Source: Bacteroidales bacterium GP4 (GTDB lineage Bacteria > Bacteroidota > Bacteroidia > Bacteroidales > Muribaculaceae). From it: a DNA stretch of 9,109 bases. Position 1 is the first letter of the stretch. Every line of letters starts with the position of its first letter. The notes beneath the pieces were generated by a model. It was not told the DNA's origin. It worked only from the letters and a program-made list of their open reading frames with translations, and made no database searches. The translations under genes were made by a program, and so were the position numbers. This document shows, piece after piece, positions 5,893 to 9,109 of this stretch. The stretch is from contig DAAL01000217.1 in the NCBI GenBank assembly GCA_001701065.1, positions 3,569 to 12,677 of the forward strand, written 5' to 3'.

Positions 5893-6060
5893 TAGGCAAT
5901 CCCCTTGCAAAAACTGCAATAAACAAAACCCAGTTATTTAAAACTTCGTTTTTGATTTATTGGATTCGAAAATCTAAAAGGTTGAGTAAACGAGGCAAGA
6001 GAGCCGAGTTGAAGTAAAGAAAGAAGCCAAGCAACCAAAAACAAAACTTAATTAAAACAA
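5893..6060 (+). promoter_or_regulatory. rpsL-rpsG intercistronic spacer with small hairpins
   Basis: This 168-base spacer is long compared with the 20- and 43-base gaps later in the operon. It contains TTGCA/TGCAA (5905-5909 with 5915-5919, loop AAAAC) and AAAAC/GTTTT (5940-5944 with 5948-5952, loop TTC), and no -7 element of the TAnnTTTG type. In E. coli, S7 binds the S12-S7 spacer to repress translation; a similar role here is possible but there is no sequence evidence for the same fold. Confidence 0.3.
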
Positions 6061-6537
6061 ATGAGAAAAGCAAAACCCAAGAAACGGGTGGTACTTCCCG
6101 ATCCCGTTTTCCATGATGTAAGAGTGTCAAAATTCGTCAACCACTTGATGTATGACGGCAAGAAAAACACTTCTTATGCAATATTCTATACAGCACTCGA
6201 AACAGTAAAGGGCAAACTTCCCAACGAGGAGAAGACTCCTCTGGAAATCTGGAAGAAAGCGTTGGAGAATGTAACTCCGCAAGTAGAGGTTAAGTCACGC
6301 CGTGTAGGTGGTGCTACTTTCCAGGTTCCTACCGAGATCCGTCCTGACCGCAAGGAATCAATCTCAATGAAAAATCTTATCAACTATGCACGCAAGCGCG
6401 GCGGAAAAACCATGGCTGACAAGCTTGCTGCTGAAATTGTAGACGCATACAACGAACAAGGCGGCGCATTCAAGCGCAAAGAGGATATGCACAAGATGGC
6501 AGAAGCTAACCGTGCATTCGCTCACTTCCGTTTCTAA
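6061..6537 (+). CDS. rpsG: 30S ribosomal protein S7
   Basis: A 158-residue S7, full length. It begins with MRKAKPKKR and carries the conserved core [16 protein letters not shown] (residues 76-91) and the helix [17 protein letters not shown]7 is a primary 16S rRNA binder that organises the 3' major (head) domain of the 30S subunit and contacts E-site tRNA. The ATG is preceded by an A-rich segment (AATTAAAACAA) instead of a Shine-Dalgarno site. It lies between rpsL and fusA in the conserved str operon order; fusA starts 20 bases after its stop. Confidence 0.98.
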   Translation: MRKAKPKKRVVLPDPVFHDVRVSKFVNHLMYDGKKNTSYAIFYTALETVKGKLPNEEKTPLEIWKKALENVTPQVEVKSRRVGGATFQVPTEIRPDRKESISMKNLINYARKRGGKTMADKLAAEIVDAYNEQGGAFKRKEDMHKMAEANRAFAHFRF

Positions 6538-6557
6538 TCCTAACTTGATTCACTAAA

Positions 6558-8684
6558 ATGGCTAGCAAAGACGATAAATTAAAATATACCCGTAACATCG
6601 GTATTATGGCTCACATCGATGCCGGTAAGACTACCACATCGGAGCGTATACTTTTCTACACCGGTCTTACCCACAAAATAGGTGAGGTGCATGACGGTGC
6701 AGCAACTATGGACTGGATGGAGCAGGAGCAGGAACGTGGTATCACTATCACTTCCGCCGCTACCACCACTTTCTGGAACTACAACGGCGAAAAATATAAA
6801 ATCAACTTGATTGACACTCCGGGACACGTTGACTTCACTGTGGAAGTTGAACGTTCTCTTCGTGTGCTTGACGGTGCCGTTGCCACTTTCTGCGCTGTGG
6901 GCGGTGTTGAACCCCAGTCAGAGACAGTGTGGCGCCAAGCCGACAAATACAATGTGCCCCGTATCGGTTACGTAAACAAGATGGACCGTTCAGGCGCAAA
7001 CTTCTTTGAAGTAGTTCGCCAGCTTAAGGAAATCCTTGGCGCAAATCCTTGCCCGATCCAAATTCCTATCGGCGCTGAAGAAACATTCAAGGGCGTGGTT
7101 GACCTCGTGAAGATGAAAGCCATCTACTGGCATGACGAGTCAATGGGCGCTGACTACACCGAGGAAGAAATTCCTGAAAATCTCCGTGCCGAGGCTGAGG
7201 AATGGCATGACAAGATGCTTGAGAAAATCGCTGAATACGACGATGACCTCATGGCTAAATATTTCGATGATCCTTCTACCATCAGCCAGGAAGAAATACG
7301 TAAGGCTCTCCGCGCAGCCACTCTTTCGATGAACGTGGTTCCTATGATCTGCGGTAGCTCGTTCAAGAACAAAGGCGTTCAGCCTCTTCTTGACAATGTG
7401 TGCGCTTATCTTCCCGCTCCTACCGACGCAGGCGCAGTGGAAGGTCACGCAGTGGGCAACCCCGACGAAATCCTTACCCGCGAACCGTCATCGGACGCTC
7501 CCATGTGTGCTTTGGCGTTCAAGATCGCTACTGACCCCTATGTAGGTCGTCTTTGCTTCTTCCGCGTGTACTCAGGAGCCATCGAAGCCGGCAGCTACGT
7601 ATTCAACAGCCGTTCAGGCAAGAAAGAACGTATCTCACGTCTTTTCCAGATGCACTCCAACAAGCAGAACCCGAAAGAGGAAATCGGCTGCGGCGATATA
7701 GGCGCAGGTGTAGGTTTCAAAGATATCCGCACCGGTGATACTCTTTGCGCAGAGGATGCTCCCATCGTGCTTGAAGCAATGGACTTCCCCGATCCCGTGA
7801 TTGGTATCGCTGTTGAGCCTAAGACTCAGAAGGACCTCGACAAACTCGGCGTGGGCTTGCAGAAGCTTGCTGAAGAGGACCCCACATTCCGTGTGCAGAC
7901 TAACGAAGAAACCGGTCAGACAGTCATCTCAGGTATGGGTGAGCTTCACCTCGATATCATCATCGACCGTCTACGCCGCGAATTCAAGGTAGAATGTAAC
8001 CAGGGTCGTCCTCAGGTTACCTATAAGGAAGCTATCACCAAGCCGGTGGAACTTCGCGAAGTGTTCAAGAAGCAGACCGGTGGTCGCGGTAAATTCGCTG
8101 ACATCATCGTGCGCGTTGAGCCGGTTGACGAAGGCTTCGAAGGAAACTTGCAGTTCATCGACGAAGTTAAGGGCGGTAACATTCCTAAGGAATACATCCC
8201 CTCTATCCAGAAGGGCTTCCAGACCGCTATGAAGAACGGTGTCCTCGCAGGATTCCCCGTTGAGCAGCTTAAGGTGACCGTAATCGACGGTTCTTTCCAC
8301 CCGGTTGACTCTGACCAGTTGTCATTTGAATTGTGTGCTATCCAGGCATTCAAGAAAGCTTCAGAAAAGGCAGGTCCTGTGCTTATGGAGCCTATCATGA
8401 AGATTGAGGTGGTTACCCCCGAAGAAAGCATGGGTGACGTGATCAGTGACCTTAACAAACGCCGTGGTCAGGTGGAAGGTATGGAAACCAGCCGCAGCGG
8501 TGCCCGTGTGGTGAAAGCTAAAGCTCCTCTTGCCGAAATGTTCGGTTATGTGACCGCTTTGCGTACCATCACTTCAGGTCGTGCCACCAGCACAATGTCA
8601 TTCTCTCACTATTCTGAAGTAAGCTCTTCAATCGCAAAGAATGTGCTTACCGAATGCCAGGGACGTGTAGATCTATTGAAATAA
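6558..8684 (+). CDS. fusA: elongation factor G
   Basis: A 708-residue EF-G, the normal length. All GTPase motifs are intact: G1 AHIDAGKTT (18-26), G2 in [11 protein letters not shown] (60-70), G3 DTPGH (86-90) with the catalytic His90, G4 NKMD (140-143), and the SSF of the G5 region in CGSSFKNKG. Domain II, the domain [12 protein letters not shown] motif, domain IV (GGRGKFADI) and the C-terminal domain V (ending near SFSHYSEV) follow in order. It catalyses ribosomal translocation and, with ribosome recycling factor, subunit splitting. The intact GTPase centre and its place in the str operon mark it as the housekeeping copy rather than an EF-G2-type paralog, which some Bacteroidetes carry as a GTPase-deficient form. 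Codon use is strongly biased, as expected for high expression. Confidence 0.98.
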   Translation: MASKDDKLKYTRNIGIMAHIDAGKTTTSERILFYTGLTHKIGEVHDGAATMDWMEQEQERGITITSAATTTFWNYNGEKYKINLIDTPGHVDFTVEVERSLRVLDGAVATFCAVGGVEPQSETVWRQADKYNVPRIGYVNKMDRSGANFFEVVRQLKEILGANPCPIQIPIGAEETFKGVVDLVKMKAIYWHDESMGADYTEEEIPENLRAEAEEWHDKMLEKIAEYDDDLMAKYFDDPSTISQEEIRKALRAATLSMNVVPMICGSSFKNKGVQPLLDNVCAYLPAPTDAGAVEGHAVGNPDEILTREPSSDAPMCALAFKIATDPYVGRLCFFRVYSGAIEAGSYVFNSRSGKKERISRLFQMHSNKQNPKEEIGCGDIGAGVGFKDIRTGDTLCAEDAPIVLEAMDFPDPVIGIAVEPKTQKDLDKLGVGLQKLAEEDPTFRVQTNEETGQTVISGMGELHLDIIIDRLRREFKVECNQGRPQVTYKEAITKPVELREVFKKQTGGRGKFADIIVRVEPVDEGFEGNLQFIDEVKGGNIPKEYIPSIQKGFQTAMKNGVLAGFPVEQLKVTVIDGSFHPVDSDQLSFELCAIQAFKKASEKAGPVLMEPIMKIEVVTPEESMGDVISDLNKRRGQVEGMETSRSGARVVKAKAPLAEMFGYVTALRTITSGRATSTMSFSHYSEVSSSIAKNVLTECQGRVDLLK

Positions 8685-8704
8685 TATTTTAGACATATAT
8701 AAAT

Positions 8705-9010
8705 ATGAGCCAAAAAATCAGAATCAAATTAAAATCTTACGATCACAACCTGCTTGACAAGTCGGCTGAGAAGATTGTAAAGACTGTGAAGGCTACCGGT
8801 GCAGTGATAAGCGGACCAATTCCCCTGCCCACTCACAAGCGTATTTTCACTGTGAACCGCTCAACATTCGTAAACAAGAAATCGCGTGAGCAGTTCCAGC
8901 TTTCTTCATTCAAGCGTCTTATCGACATCTACAACTCAAGCGCTAAGACTATCGACGCTCTCATGAAGCTCGAATTGCCCAGCGGAGTTCAAGTGGAAGT
9001 TAAAGTTTAA
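8705..9010 (+). CDS. rpsJ: 30S ribosomal protein S10
   Basis: A 101-residue S10 of normal length, with [15 protein letters not shown] at the start, [14 protein letters not shown] and the C-terminal [31 protein letters not shown] pattern. It is part of the 30S head and, in bacteria that have NusB, also works in transcription antitermination. It begins 20 bases after fusA, directly joining the str genes to the S10 operon; a tuf gene, which sits here in many other bacteria, is absent. The AUG lies in an A/T-rich context (TATATAAAT) with no clear Shine-Dalgarno site. Confidence 0.98.
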   Translation: MSQKIRIKLKSYDHNLLDKSAEKIVKTVKATGAVISGPIPLPTHKRIFTVNRSTFVNKKSREQFQLSSFKRLIDIYNSSAKTIDALMKLELPSGVQVEVKV

Positions 9011-9053
9011 GATTTTAAAAGAGTAAATTTTATTTAATAAACAATCAAGAGAA

Positions 9054-9109
9054 ATGCCAGGATTATTAGGAAAAAAAATCGGAATGACATCCGTTTTCAG
9101 TGCCGACGG
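9054..9109 (+). CDS. rplC: 50S ribosomal protein L3, N-terminal fragment
   Basis: The first 18 codons read MPGLLGKKIGMTSVFSAD, the conserved N-terminus of L3; the gene runs off the window end. L3 is a primary 23S rRNA binder near the peptidyl transferase centre. It follows rpsJ by 43 bases, the usual first step of the S10 operon, with an A-rich sequence (AATCAAGAGAA) before the ATG. Confidence 0.93.
   Translation, partial: MPGLLGKKIGMTSVFSAD

Noticed and set aside
6558..8684. EF-G as a GTPase-deficient EF-G2 paralog
   Set aside because: All GTP-binding motifs and the catalytic histidine are intact and the gene lies in the ribosomal operon.
1..9109. CRISPR array, tRNA or rRNA genes
   Set aside because: No regularly spaced direct repeats and no cloverleaf or rRNA-like sequence were recognised on either strand.

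Overview
The window looks like a Bacteroidales chromosome, most likely Muribaculaceae or a close relative. Three things point there. Two promoters match the Bacteroidetes sigma consensus (TTTG, 19-20 bases, TAnnTTTG). Gene starts are A-rich and mostly lack Shine-Dalgarno sites. The accessory genes carry lineage-typical surface-protein domains: the start of a BspA-like leucine-rich-repeat protein, a type IX secretion (T9SS) type A tail, and a FISUMP-like C-terminal domain. The family assignment is inference from recalled family resemblance; no search was run.

Layout. (1) Positions 1-1794 hold the end of an ECF-type cobalt/nickel uptake operon: the C-terminus of the substrate-specific CbiM/NikM-type subunit with its PDGLE segment, then cbiQ (transmembrane coupling protein) and cbiO (ATPase), packed with 3-5 base gaps. 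(2) Positions 1795-2500 contain no supported gene. The first part is rich in small palindromes. The second part starts with a perfect-consensus promoter (2082-2112), followed by about 380 bases that can fold into several stems and look like a long structured leader or a separate RNA. (3) Positions 2501-5209 are an accessory islet. It begins with the broken 5' end of a BspA-like surface protein gene, continues with a very AT-rich two-gene module (2735-5106, genes overlapping by ATGA), and ends with a short, more GC-rich scrap that reads like the end of a T9SS tail. A strong terminator follows at 5237-5271. The simplest reading is that the interior of an older surface-protein gene was replaced by the two-gene module, which now sits between that gene's promoter/leader and its terminator. 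(4) Positions 5310-9109 are the start of a fused str-S10 ribosomal operon: promoter, hairpin-bearing leader, rpsL, rpsG, fusA, rpsJ and the first codons of rplC, with no tuf between fusA and rpsJ.

The least explained part is the islet. Its 165-residue secreted protein ends in a T9SS-type tail. Its 625-residue secreted protein combines a Bacteroidales N-terminal domain, a caspase-like (clan CD-like) fold with a His-Gly and an Ala-Cys motif, and a FISUMP-like C-terminal domain. The coupling of the two genes suggests the products act together at the cell surface, but their function is unknown.
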